Shown piece after piece: positions 47,600 to 57,839 of a stretch of 64,000 nt of DNA. This stretch comes from Eupeodes corollae (taxonomy: Eukaryota; Arthropoda; Insecta; Diptera; Syrphidae), in NCBI RefSeq assembly GCF_945859685.1, contig NC_079148.1:57050421-57114420 (forward strand). The letters are read 5' to 3'. Positions within the stretch are counted from its first letter, which is position 1. Every line of letters begins with the position of its first letter. The notes beneath the pieces are model-generated. The model saw only the letters and a program-made list of their open reading frames with translations, had not been told where the DNA came from and ran no database searches. Both the position numbers and the translations under genes were made by a program.

Positions 47600-47950
47600 A
47601 TATAGTCAGTTAGACTATTCCAACTGCATTTTAACGCTGTCAGAAATATTGAGAAGATTTTGCACTTCATAGCAATATTTTCCCTTTCCGCAAGTGAGCT
47701 ATTAAAGGACGATCCTTGCCGAGAAAACACGTCAGCTCTTTCTCCCCCTCTCTATACCACTATCAACTGGAACCAAATTTACAGCGACATGGAGGTTAAT
47801 ATTAAAACCGTTTAGTTAATCTTGACATTGTTGGGCTAAGACGTTTAGTCGAGTTGATAGCCTTAACGTCCATATGGCTTCTTTTTGGTTTGTTTTCCAT
47901 TTGAGTGTTTTGAATGCTTCTCTAATAGCTAGTAATTGAGCTTGCATTAA
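47600..47950 (-). pseudogene. LINE RNase H relic, same family as 18330-19035
   Basis: The minus strand gives 'MQAQLLAIREAFKTLK' at its start and later 'RADVFSRQGSSFNSSLAERE' then 'KCKIFSIF'. This lines up with 'RADELARQGSALHSSLAEMV' and 'KGKIFSIY' of the copy at 18330. Frameshifts between the blocks and loss of the central catalytic motif make it a relic. Confidence 0.75.
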
Positions 47951-48368
47951 ACTGCCAAATTAGGTTAACCGAAAAGATTGAGACAGTTTATGCCATAATA
48001 TCGAAGAATAATTTTAAAATTCTTAATGAGGCTTAAGTTAGGAGTGCAGAAGCCTTATCTTATGCGGTTTTTCGAAATTTTAATATCTAGCTTAATTTTT
48101 TTAGATTTTTGAGCTTATATTCCTTCATTTTTAATTTGTTGCGTTAAGCTAGGCATACACGATGAACATGTTCGGCGAACCTGCTCGTGTTCGCTGTTTG
48201 TTTTCTCGTGTATGGGATTGTATGCCAATGTCAACCGCTCGCTGTTGGCGGAAATTTTCGATTTTGTTCATGTTCGTTAGCTGTCATGTTCGTCGTATAT
48301 GGCGTGGCGATGTTCGCGAACAAATTCTCATTTCTCATATTAATGTTGTCGAGTGAACATCGCGGAAG

Positions 48369-48728
48369 ATGGCAACGGTAAGTCACATTTTTATAGAGGA
48401 GTTTTTAGAATTGCTGCAGAATGAGGTTGCTATCTGGGATACGAAAAGCTAAAAATATAGAAATAAAATTGAGAAAAACAAAGCTTGGGAAAACCTGCTA
48501 TAAAAATGTAAGGATGTTGACGAAAGTGCCACTTTGGACATTGCAAACAAAAAATATAACGCGCTTAGATCCTCGCACAGAAGGGAGCTAAGCAAAGTGA
48601 AAAATCGGAAGCAAGTCCCGAGGAAGTATATGTACGTGCCAAATTTATTGTACTTCAATAACATGTATTTTTTGCGAGATAAAGAAACTCAACTTGATGG
48701 TATCAACACTTACCATGAGTCAGGAAAA
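48369..48728 (+). pseudogene. MADF-domain protein of the Harbinger element, two stop codons
   Basis: One frame from ATG 48369 contains 'FIEEFLELLQNEVAIWDTKS', stop, 'KYRNKIEKNKAWENLL', stop, then 'NKKYNALRSSHRRELSKVKN' and 'YFNNMYFLRDK'. This is a MADF domain with the expected spaced Trp and Leu residues. The second ORF of PIF/Harbinger elements is a Myb/MADF-type DNA-binding partner of the transposase. The only lesions visible are two in-frame TAA codons. Confidence 0.85.
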
Positions 48729-48999
48729 GGTATTTTTTTAATTTCATATAATTTTAAATTTATACATATTTATCTTGCCAATCTACACTACCAATAGTGT
48801 TTAAATGAGAACAAAATTTGTGGCGAATATTAGCTACATTTACGGTTATATTGCCACTATTTATTGGCTGGAAATCTGTTAAAATAGCACTATTATCATC
48901 AGTTGAACAATTAGTTTCATTATATTCATATTTATTCAAGTAACACACATTTTTTTAATCAAAAAATTATGTAAATAACAGTATGCAAGTGTTATTATA

Positions 49000-49312
49000 G
49001 CAGCTTTGTCAGGAGCTAAATTTATTGTTGTGTGTAGAACTCTGAACGGTTAGCCAATATTCCAAATGCATTTTCCACTATTCGACGTGCTCGAGACAAC
49101 CTATAGTTGAAAATTCGCTCCTGTTTTGTTTAATGATGTCGACTGTATGGCTTCATAAGGTTTTCCAAAAGAGAATAAATTAACATGAGAACGAATACAA
49201 CGTTTTTGAAGCCAGTCTTTCATCCACAACCTTTTATTGTTTTATTTTTATTTTTTTCACATAAATAAATTGCCATAAGGGCAACTACTTGCGCTTCTTT
49301 TTGAGACATCCT
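49000..49312 (-). pseudogene. Harbinger transposase, N-terminal and C-terminal pieces
   Basis: From ATG 49312 the minus strand gives 'MSQKEAQVVALMAIYL' and, after an intron-like gap, 'WMKDWLQKRCIRSH'. Then directly 'FNYRLSRARRIVENAFGILA' (about 49055-49115), the hallmark of PIF/Harbinger transposases just upstream of the catalytic Glu region. The catalytic middle part is missing. Confidence 0.83.
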
Positions 49313-49686
49313 TCTCTCTTGAACAATTGTCCCGAAATTAATGTTTGTCGTGTGTGGGCTAACGCAAACGAACATTTTCGGTGAGCATATTCATCGTGTG
49401 ACGTGTATGCCTAGCTTTAGCAGATGTATATCACGTAATTTATTTGCATTAGCAGGACAACGGCCTGGATCATTGAGATCCAGCTCTTGGTGAACAAGTG
49501 ACTTAAAGCTCTTAAACATTCCTGTGTACATATTAAAATTTATAAAGTTTTATTTAATCCTTGCACTATGCTGTAAATCCAAAAAAAACGCAATACTTAG
49601 TCAGAATATTCTTTCCAGACTAAAAGGACGTGGCAGCGGCCCATCCTACATAATATAACCTCCAACTATGGTTTTAAACTCCGGTT

Positions 49687-49949
49687 ATATAAATTAGGAG
49701 CAACAGTCCGTTGAGAACTAGGGCCTAGTGACTTACAACCATTTCTGTGTGCGAGTATTTCTATCAGGGATGGAGGGGACCTACAATTTTAGACCGCATC
49801 CGAACGGCTAATTTGAGAAAATACTTTTCATGACAGGAATAACACTTGGAGAATTTGTCAATTCCTCGCGAGAGGCAGTACCCGTGAAAAAAACTTAAGA
49901 TTTCACATGCAGGGCTCGAACCCAAGACCTCTAGCATGCCACGGGTACT
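49687..49949 (-). mobile_element. SINE copy with target-site duplication
   Basis: Near full length, minus orientation, with intact B box (complement GGGCTCGAACCC near 49912-49923) but a deletion across the A box. Flanking repeats AAACTCCGGTT (49676-49686) and AAATTCCGGTT (49950-49960) differ by one base, showing LINE-type insertion. Confidence 0.87.
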
Positions 49950-50449
49950 AAATTCCGGTTGCTTAATTGAAAACAACTTCTTTCTTGTTATAGAGTACAT
50001 TATGTATAATATAATTTATTTAATCATAATAATTATTACATATTAAGTTTTTTTGTTTATAATATTTATACACACCAAAAAAAACTTGGACAAACGTCCT
50101 AGCTATTTAAAATACACATCAGATATTATAATAATTGAGAAAAGGATAAATTGCATATATATATATGTATGTATATATGGTATGTATGTATATATAGTAT
50201 ATTTATCGATTAGCATTTTTTTATGTGCCAATAATAATAATAATTATTATAGTACTCGAAATAATTGAATTTTAAATAATTAAAAGAGATCTTTGGTTTT
50301 GACTAGAATGATGATTAAAAATTCTTACGGTTTTCTGTTCGTATATTGATTAAAAAAGTTGTTTTTTTAGACAATTTTTCAGCGGAATGTCTTTTTGATT
50401 TTGATATTATTTTCTATATGGAATGCATTACCAAGGCTTGTTCCTCGTT

Positions 50450-50639
50450 TTATAAGTTTCGAAAATGTCGAACTGCCAAATCGACGGGTAAGTCAAAATC
50501 GTACTTTGATAGAACATCAATTGATCGCAGGGAGTCGCGGAACCCGGTGCGCACAACATAAGAATTTGCTGTGTAATATGTGTCCACAAGTTCGCTACAA
50601 CCCAAAATCAAATTTAGCCATTCGACGAGCTGAGATGAG
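50450..50639 (-). CDS. RUNDC1: RUNDC1 exon 4: end of the RUN domain and stop
   Basis: 190 bp after TTTTACAG, separated from exon 3 by a 62-bp intron. It reads 'SSQLVEWLNLILGCSELVDT', 'YYTANSYVVRTGF' and 'DFDLPVDLAVRHFRNL' before TAA at 50452-50450. The last motif is almost identical to the human RUNDC1 C-terminus. It is easy to miss because the opposite strand is open here. Confidence 0.92.
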
Positions 50640-53600
50640 CTGTAAAATGAGATAACATAAGTTATATGAAAAGACCAATCTCAAGCTAGAGAAGTACTTA
50701 CTTGAGACCCGCACAAACAAATGCCTTAAAGTGTGAATTGTAACTTCGCTTATATGGACTGTGCAGGGCGATAATCATTCCGATGACACTTAACAAACTT
50801 TGTTTGCTAGAAACAGCCTGAGCTCCGACTATTTCAAGGTTAAAACTTTGTGAAAGCTTTCGTGCCGGGGTGTTGTTATACTCGTCACCATTTTTCAGAA
50901 AATAGTACTCGAGAATAAGTTCCCATGCGTGCATCTGTCTTCCACTGGGTCCTCCAAAGAACCCATTATTCGTGTCGCAATCCATATTATCGCACTCTGC
51001 ACTCTCTGGAGGAAATACATTGTTACGCGCTAGAAATGAAGATGAAGCACGGGCGGCTCTATGTTCTGCAGATGATTCATGAATTGCGGACGGATTTAAG
51101 CATCGCATAAATGGTACAATGAGACTAGAAGTTGTTTCGACTGGTGCCCGCAGACCGTGCTGTATCAGACGCTGAAGGGTTATAGCAAAATTTTTCCGGA
51201 CAGCAGTCGTCAGCTCTTTGTTGATCAGGTTTATGGAATCACTGCTGTTCTTGTTGCAGTGGGCTATTCTTTTCCTGTACTTCTCCCAGTCGTAAAATTC
51301 ATCATCTTCATCCGAGTCCGAGGAAGACAATCTATCATAGAAATCAATATCTTTGCACGCTCTACTTCGTCCCACGGGTGCAGTTGTGGAAACAACTCCA
51401 TTAGCCCGATTCAAAGCAGCAAGTTTTCTCTTTTTGAGTGTTTTCCGCATATTGACCAGTTTCTCCCGGTCGAAACTTAAAGTTGCGGCCAATGAGGCGA
51501 CTTCTTGTATGTCCACTTCTAATTGGGCTCGCAGATCACTGAAAGATTTAACAAACAGAATCAAATGGAATCCATAATAAATGAGGGCAGCTAGCGGTTG
51601 TACTCACCCCCAGTGATTGCCCTTGGAAGTCTTCTTGAGAGTATTTTTCTGGAAGCGATCGGGCTTTAGCCCAAAATGTGTGGTCGCAAACATTTGCATG
51701 AGCACGGAGGCTTTGTCCATCAGTCCGTGCGCTTTGCTGTTGAGACTCTCAGTGGATTTTGTGGTATTGGTACTAGCTGATGTATTATTAACCTGTACTG
51801 GATTAATATGTTCAAAACTGTCACCAGCTTGCCTCACTTCGTTGCTACAATTGGTATTGCCATCCTTCGAACTACATGCCTTTTGTCGATTTGAAGTTTT
51901 CTTCTTAGCAGAATAGCTGTTGTAAGCTTCGTTCGATGCACTTTTATTATTTTTCGGATCTTCTGCGTCCCCTTGTAGGAAAGCTATAAATCGCTCGAGA
52001 TCTGTGATTTGAGTCTTAAGTTGGGCAACGAGTTGTTCTTTCATTTTCAACGGACCCACAAATTCACCAATTGCATTTTCTACTTGATTTTTCAAATCCT
52101 CCGAAGACAATTGTGGCAAATCGTTTTCGTTTACATTGAAATTTAGCTTTTGCTTCAGTTCGTCAATTATGATCTTTTGTTTCTCCAATAGAATGTGTTG
52201 TGGCAGTACAGGCGCACCGGATTCATATGCAAACTTTTCCAACTCAGATAATTGTGATTTTAAATTATCGATTAGTTCGCATTGGCGTTTGCGGATTGCT
52301 TCCATATTGTTTTCAGCTTTGTCGTCATCTGATGGATTTGCTACTTGGTTAACTCCCATGGGCTGTAAGAAAATACAAAAGAAGAAAACAATCAATTCAG
52401 TGAAAAAAGTCCTCGAATAATTGTGTACGAAGTAACGTATGATACTGGACTATCCCATTCAAATATTTCTTACGAAAAAAACTGGGAAAGTGGATCTTAT
52501 CTCCTTTTCTTAACTGAACTCTTATTTGCTCTGTTTTGTTTTATTCAATTCAAATTCTCGTAATAATTGTGCTCTTCTTGTTTTTCTATCATGATAAACA
52601 ATTCAACCGATTATAAAAATCCTTGATATCTTCTAAAATTGTGATAGGACACAGAAAACGAAATGAATGCAGTGGAAGCTTCATTAGGGGGACAACGGCG
52701 CTTGTAGCACTTCTTCTCGGTTAAGAGAGTTTTTTTTAACAAGAAAAAATTAAATAAATTGCTGGCAGAATAAAAAAACATTATCTTTGTTAAGATAAAA
52801 TTACAAAAACTTAGTTATTTGGACCGCATTTTTGTTTTTTTGAACACCACTTTTCCATATTTATTTTTAATCTGATCAGGGAACGAATCTGTCAAAAAGA
52901 TCAGGTTATTTTTTAGTTCATGCACATTGGAGTATTAAAGTTGTGTTTCTTTGTTTATAATAAAATTACCGAGCTAGTGATGTAAACATTTTAAAAGCTT
53001 TTAGATCAAATAATGGTCAGAGCGTACTCAAACCACTCGATCTCTGTTGTGAGCATAGATCAGAAATAAGAAAGTAAAACACCTTTTGCAACATGTACTT
53101 ATGGAACTCCTTTTTCAGCTTCAGATCTGCTGCCGGAGTCAAAGATTTTTTGAATTTGTGCTTCTTTACGATACTATGGAATTATTTTTGTAAAGTTTGC
53201 TCTTTAATATTTATCATTGGCATACTATGGAAAAAAGCAACGGAATAGATTTCTTTAAACAATGGTTTGCCAGTCTAAGAAAGAATTAAGTTTACCAAAT
53301 TGCATTCAATCTCCTTTTCCGGGTTAGAGTGTCCGCTTAGGAGAATTTAAAATGGACTTTTAATTCCAGGGCCACGGTTTTGAGAAATGTTCAGACGATG
53401 AGAGGTGGCTGTTAATAGAGCTTTCGCTGTATTATAGGATTGGCAATAAATAAATTGGGTGGCGCAACAGTCCGTTGAGAACTAGGTCCTAGTGAATTAC
53501 AACTCTCAACCATTCATATGTTCGAGAAATGTTGTCAGGAATGGAGGGGACCTACAGTTTATATGTCGAATCCGAACGACTAATTTGAGAAAGCACTTTT

Positions 53601-56237
53601 TCATGACAAGAGTTACTCTTGGAGAATTTGTCAATTCCTCGCAAAAGGCCGTACCCGTGAAAAGATCTAAGATATGGTTTAGGCAGGGATCGAACCCAAG
53701 ACTTCTAGCATGACAGTCCAACGCACTAACCATCATGCCACGGGTACTACTAGAGGCAATAATAAACTTAATACTTTCTATTTTTGAATAGTTTATAGTA
53801 AATAAATTATTGTTTTCTGTCAAATAAAATAGGGAAAACTATTTCCAAAAAAAAGTTGTAAAAATGTCTTGTAAACAACACGGCGCGCGTTTAAATTGGT
53901 CTTGAAATTTGTGAATTTTAGTTCTTAATTTTAAGAGATGTTGTTGCCTATCAGTGACAACGTAAAAACTTGTGAAAAGCTTTAAATGTGATAAGCGACT
54001 TCTAACATCAACATGTAGGGTAGAGGTATGTAGATGAAAAAGTATCGGAAGCCATTGGTATAGATTTAGGGTGCCATTTTATAGCGAGATTGGGTGACTG
54101 CTGTCGTTAGGCAAATGGGAGGATAGGTTCGGGCGAGGGAAGTAAATCTAGGATGGGAACTAGGATAGGGATTGGGCAGGGGAAGGAATGTTCGTTACAG
54201 TAGCTGCTTCATGCTTGCGGTGCACAGCGTAGCTCGTCGGATGTTGGGGGCTCTTGCTACCGTTACTGGAACTCACCTCTTTACAAAAACATAAATCATC
54301 CCTGATACTTCGATGAACTAAACTTAGGTGTGCACTACCACCACTTTATTCACTTTTCTCGGCGGCCGCTAATGGCGTCACGTCCTGACCTCTACCCTAC
54401 AACATTACAATGTATCTAAAGAATTTACAAACTATTATCATTGTTAAATATGGGAAAGTTTTGCACAAGAAGCATCTTGGATCTGTGTAATTTAAAGTGT
54501 CATACGAACAAATTTATGGTGTCATAAATTGCTCCAAAAAGAACTGTTTTATAACAGTACAAAATTTAATATTTAAAAACTTTCCTTGTTACTCTAGGAC
54601 AACAAAAAACGGGGTTTAATAATTTGGGCAGACTGCCAAATTTTTCAAATCTCACCAAAAATAAGTGCGAAGTTTATCTACCTACCTTTTTTTTTTTTTA
54701 AATAAAAACGGTTCCTCAATTTTAGTCTGGACTATTAGATCTAAAAGCTTATATGGCAAAAATGTTTAGCAATTTCAGTGCGGAGTTTGGAGCTTTGAAA
54801 ACTATTGAATCTTTGCTCATAAAAAATAACAACGAATTTAAAGTTTATAATGTTAACCGATTGAACTGGTATAAATATTCTACGATTTATTGAAAATTCG
54901 GAACTGTTAAGAACGCTCTAAATAAGCTAATACAAATGTTAATACATATTGGTGTGGATAAGGAGTCAAGCCGCACAAAAACGATGTAGTTATTTTTTCC
55001 AGGAAGTATTAAATCTCTAATATTGAAACTCTTTCTAAATGTATCCGAATAAAATTTTCTGACAAAGCTAAGTATCTGGGTATTATTTTAGACAAATACT
55101 AAAAAAAAAGCTACTTTAGCTCTAGGTGCAACAAAAAACACTGTTAATAAATGGAGCTTGTAATCTCGAATGCTGCGTTGGATATACACATCGGTAATTA
55201 AACCGATTCTGCTCTACGGTGTGTCAGTATTGTACACTGCCAAAAAATAAGCAAAGTTCATAGTTTAGTACGACCACTTCATACAATCTTCTCTGCGACA
55301 CTGGACATAATACAGACAGACTTTATATTTTGTGATTTGGTTTGAGACACCAATGAAGACCAGACGTCTGGTGTAAAGCCTTAAATATTGTGATAAATTA
55401 ATGCCTAATTAGTTTAAATAAAAACTTGCCTAATTACATTTTAGTTTGAATGTACCGCTTTAAAGAACGATACGGTCATGAAATCATTGGATTTCAACAC
55501 TTGACCTTGAAAAGTTTTTTTTTCCACTAATGTTCAAGTATCGGGCTATTGTGAAATTGATTTTTGTTTATAGCAAAATGCATCGATTCGAATCTCACCT
55601 CTGGTATGCCGCGAAAAGCAAACTCCTCCAAATCCTTCAGCAATCCATCTCGTTCATCTGAAGGCGCCTCAACAATCTGCCGCACCCTCAACTGAACATG
55701 AGCAAAGTGCGAAGTCAATGCCATCAACGAAGAAGTCAAGATCTCTTGCTCTTCTTCCATCGACCTTAACCGATGAACATCAAGAGCCAATGAAGAATCT
55801 GGCCTCGACTCTTCCCCATTAGAAACATGCTGACAATCTAATTGCTTCAAATCGATTTCTCGACCTAAAATATCTCCAGCTAGACCAATTGTGTCGTCAT
55901 AATTTGCTCCCAATGGGGACCATCTTTCACTAAGCGGATGTGGCGGTTCGTCGTCAAAATCTAAATTGTCCTCCTCACAGCTGGTTGGTGTTGGTGTTTT
56001 GGAAAGTCCTTGGGAAAAATCCAGGTCGACAATAACTGATGTCTGCTCCTGATGTTGTTGCTGTTGTTTTTGTTGTTGCTGCTGTTGTTTTTGTAGCAAA
56101 ACATTCCCATGGTCACTAATTGAAATTTTCTCATCCTTCTGATGGCCATTGTCCTCGTTGTCGTCGTCAGCAGCGATCAATTTATCGTAGTCTTTGAAGG
56201 GTTTTTCATGGTTTGGTTCTTGTTGAGTTATGCTCAT
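50450..56237 (-). CDS. RUNDC1: RUN domain-containing protein 1 (RUNDC1), four coding exons, 806 aa
   Basis: Exons 56237-55599, 52362-51608, 51538-50702 and 50639-50450 (minus) join in frame with donors GTGAGA, GTGAGT, GTAAGT and acceptors TTACAG, TTTCAG, TTACAG. The order of parts is that of vertebrate RUNDC1: 'SERWSPLGA' motif, an N-terminal coiled coil ending 'DLEEFAFRG', a second coiled-coil block, and a C-terminal RUN domain ending 'DLPVDLAVRHFRNL'. The fly protein is longer than the human one (about 613 aa), through poly-Gln and Ser/Asn linkers. RUN domains usually bind small GTPases or motor adaptors; the function of RUNDC1 is poorly known. The start is the first ATG after an in-frame TAA at 56280-56282. 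Confidence 0.95.
50702..51538 (-). CDS. RUNDC1: RUNDC1 exon 3: linker and most of the RUN domain
   Basis: 837 bp. The start carries a coiled coil ('LRAQLEVDIQEVASLAATLS'), then an acidic Ser patch ('SSSDSDEDDEFYDW'). The RUN domain begins around 'VRKNFAITLQRLIQHGL' and includes 'MHAWELILEYYFLKNGDEYN', 'PARKLSQSFNLEIVG' and 'SPYKRSYNSHFKAFVCAGL'. The exon ends CTCAA|GTAAGT; the apparent stop codon right after it belongs to the intron. Confidence 0.93.
51608..52362 (-). CDS. RUNDC1: RUNDC1 exon 2: central coiled coil
   Basis: 755 bp beginning CCCATGGGA after TTACAG. It encodes 'RKRQCELIDNLKSQLSELEK', 'EKQKIIIDELKQKLN' and 'KEQLVAQLKTQITDLERFIA', matching the human RUNDC1 coiled coil nearly block for block. 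A Ser/Asn-rich linker follows, then a helix leading to the exon end ('ATTHFGLKPDRFQKNTLKK'). Confidence 0.92.
53455..53754 (-). mobile_element. Full-length tRNA-derived SINE, ~300 bp
   Basis: Read on the minus strand it begins near GTAGTACCCGTGGCATGATG, with an A-box-like TGGCATGATGG (complement 53730-53740) and a perfect B box GGTTCGATCC (within 53686-53697) at tRNA-like spacing. The 3' body is not tRNA-related. Flanks GGCAATAAATAAA (53442-53454) and GGCAATAATAAA (53755-53766) form a target duplication. GTACCCGTG (53651-53659) and CACGGGTAC (53739-53747) bracket the tRNA-like head as an inverted repeat. It lies in RUNDC1 intron 1. Confidence 0.9.
54015..54400. mobile_element. MITE, 386 bp, GC-rich, 5-bp AACAT duplication
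   Basis: Terminal repeats GTAGGGTAGAGGT and, inverted, ACCTCTACCCTAC (13 bp, perfect). AACAT stands on both sides (54010-54014; 54401-54405). The interior is rich in G and purine runs (GGGAGGATAGG, GGGCAGGGGAAGG) and in CpG, unlike anything around it, and has no ORF. It lies in RUNDC1 intron 1. Confidence 0.82.
54940..55380 (+). pseudogene. LINE reverse transcriptase C-terminal relic
   Basis: The plus strand reads 'GVKPHKNDVVIFSRKY', 'DKAKYLGIILDKY', 'KATLALGATKNTVNKWSL' and 'RMLRWIYTSVIKPILLYGVS' in order, with stops between. This is the region after the catalytic YADD in I/R1-type LINEs. It might be from the same family as the RNase H relics at 18330 and 47600; I cannot prove it. Confidence 0.75.
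55599..56237 (-). CDS. RUNDC1: RUNDC1 exon 1: acidic/poly-Gln N-terminus and first coiled coil
   Basis: 639 bp, 213 codons, ending GAG|GTGAGA. An acidic stretch (residues 23-30) precedes a Gln-rich run (49-64). 'SERWSPLGANYDDTIGLAGD' follows, then a helical region 'LRSMEEEQEILTSSLMALTS', 'HFAHVQLRVRQIVEA' and 'LLKDLEEFAFRG', which is the most conserved N-terminal part of RUNDC1. The reading frame continues 24 codons into the intron before a stop. Confidence 0.92.
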
Positions 56238-57839
56238 TTCTTTGTAGGAAAAGAAAAGACAAATTCCTTCTATCTGAATTTAACAGAAGGAATATTTTGA
56301 GTTGAATTTCACTTAGAACACAGAAACACTACACACGGAAAAATCAATTTTTATTTAATTAGAATTTTCCTGACTGTGCCCACTCCACTTCACTTCACTC
56401 CACTTGGGAAAACTCTTTGACAGCTTCAGTCAGTCAAAACGAAAAAGGCTGTTCGTTTTTTTCGATGCATCCAAGGATATGCAATTCCAAAGGTCATGCG
56501 CAGAACTACATTGAGCGACGGAAAAATAGACCCAACAATCATATCATTATCTTCGTCAATGGTTGATCGAACGATTCGATCCATCGATTAAGATTTATAA
56601 TTCGGCTCAACTTTCCATTGCCGCAGCACGGTAATATACAATATAATTAGTTCCAAGTGTGTGAAGCACTAAAATATTACTCCTGAAATAACCCCGAAAT
56701 CAGGGGTTCCATATTGCAGTCGTAAGTTTTTCCTGTCTACACAAAATCAGTGTATTTCTTTCACCATTTGTCTATAGTGATCCAAAGCGCTGATCAGTGA
56801 AGGGGTATGCGGTGGCAATCACGAGCTTAGGGTAAGTCTATGAGATTGTGAAATGAAATGAGATCATGAAAACAAACATGGATGCACGATGTAAATGGAA
56901 AGGTTTACATACATAAGGGGCTTAAAAATAAAGCAACTGTCTACTTTATTGGCCTGCTTCCAAAAAATTGTCTTCCAATCAAGTCAACTTTACTGGAAAG
57001 TTGAGTGGAATACAATTGATTCCAAATAAAATCCTTTATGTTGTCTGAATGTAGGATCATACATTTTGAACTCACGATCGGCACCACATATTGCTTCTTT
57101 TTAAGTTTTGGCCTTCAATCTGCAAATCTAATAGGCTTTTCACACTAAACCCTAAACCAAGTTTTTGTTTTGGCCGTGAACTATACATATTTCCCATACC
57201 ATACATAATTTGAAAATTCAAAGATGAACTAAACAATCAAACCTTTCTAAACTTTCAGCACTGAAGTAAATGTAAACAAAGCAGTTTATGGCTCTTTTCA
57301 AAAGAAATATTTTACTTTGAAATTCTATCAATATCTAAGGCTCAAAATCACTGAGGGAATCCAATTTTTCGAAATCATTTACATTTGTCTTAATAGTTTG
57401 TTTAGTATATGGATATTACAGCAATACAAATTTGATAGTCACTGTTACAAAAATTGAAATGTCAAACGACGACGTTCAAATGTTCAGTGTGAATGATTTT
57501 GTGGTTTTTGAAAACTTTTTTCCGAAAACTCGGTCTTGGGTTTGGTGTGAAAAGAATGTTGTTATTCGTAGATTGTGTTAAATTAGGGAATTACTTTATT
57601 TCAGCGTTGGTGATCTTATTTTAAAGAATCGAACACACCTATTCATCTGAATGTTTTCATCGATTGTACTAGATTAGCAAACGAAAACATTACTGTCAGT
57701 GAACATATGTTTTTTTATAGTCTCTTTTGCAAGTGTCAAATTCTCAAATCGAAATCACCGATTTGGGTTGAATTTCGCAATAAATAAAACTTTATATTAA
57801 TTCCATAATTATATTCGGCATTTATTAAAAACAAATACA
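56238..57839. other. Intergenic region between divergent RUNDC1 and ISD11
   Basis: The start codons are 1.6 kb apart and point away from each other, so both promoters and 5' UTRs must lie here. A MITE occupies 57136-57554, only 285 bp before the ISD11 ATG. I see no clear TATA or DPE element, and no other gene. Confidence 0.6.
57136..57554. mobile_element. MITE, ~419 bp, ends CTTTTCACAC
   Basis: CTTTTCACACTAAACCCTAA at the left and, inverted at the right end, CTTTTCACACCAAACCCAAG. The arms match over about 30 bp with several differences. No ORF and no certain target duplication. The terminal pattern TTCACACCAAAC also occurs in the MITE at 12621, which is 417 bp long, so the two may be distant relatives. 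Confidence 0.65.

Larger units (their letters stand above)
48147..49416. mobile_element. PIF/Harbinger element, 1270 bp, TTA duplication
   Basis: Ends are AGCTAGGCATACACG and its inverted copy, with TTA on both sides (48144-48146 and 49417-49419), the classical PIF/Harbinger target. It contains both proteins expected of this group on opposite strands: a MADF (Myb-like) protein and fragments of a DDE transposase. The transposase is internally deleted, so the copy is non-autonomous. Confidence 0.92.

Noticed and set aside
50395..50655. Plus-strand open frame with several Cys
   Set aside because: It is the complement of RUNDC1 exon 4, which has clear homology.
53686..53740. tRNA gene on the minus strand
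   Set aside because: A and B boxes are present, but the acceptor and anticodon stems do not close; it is the SINE promoter, not a tRNA.
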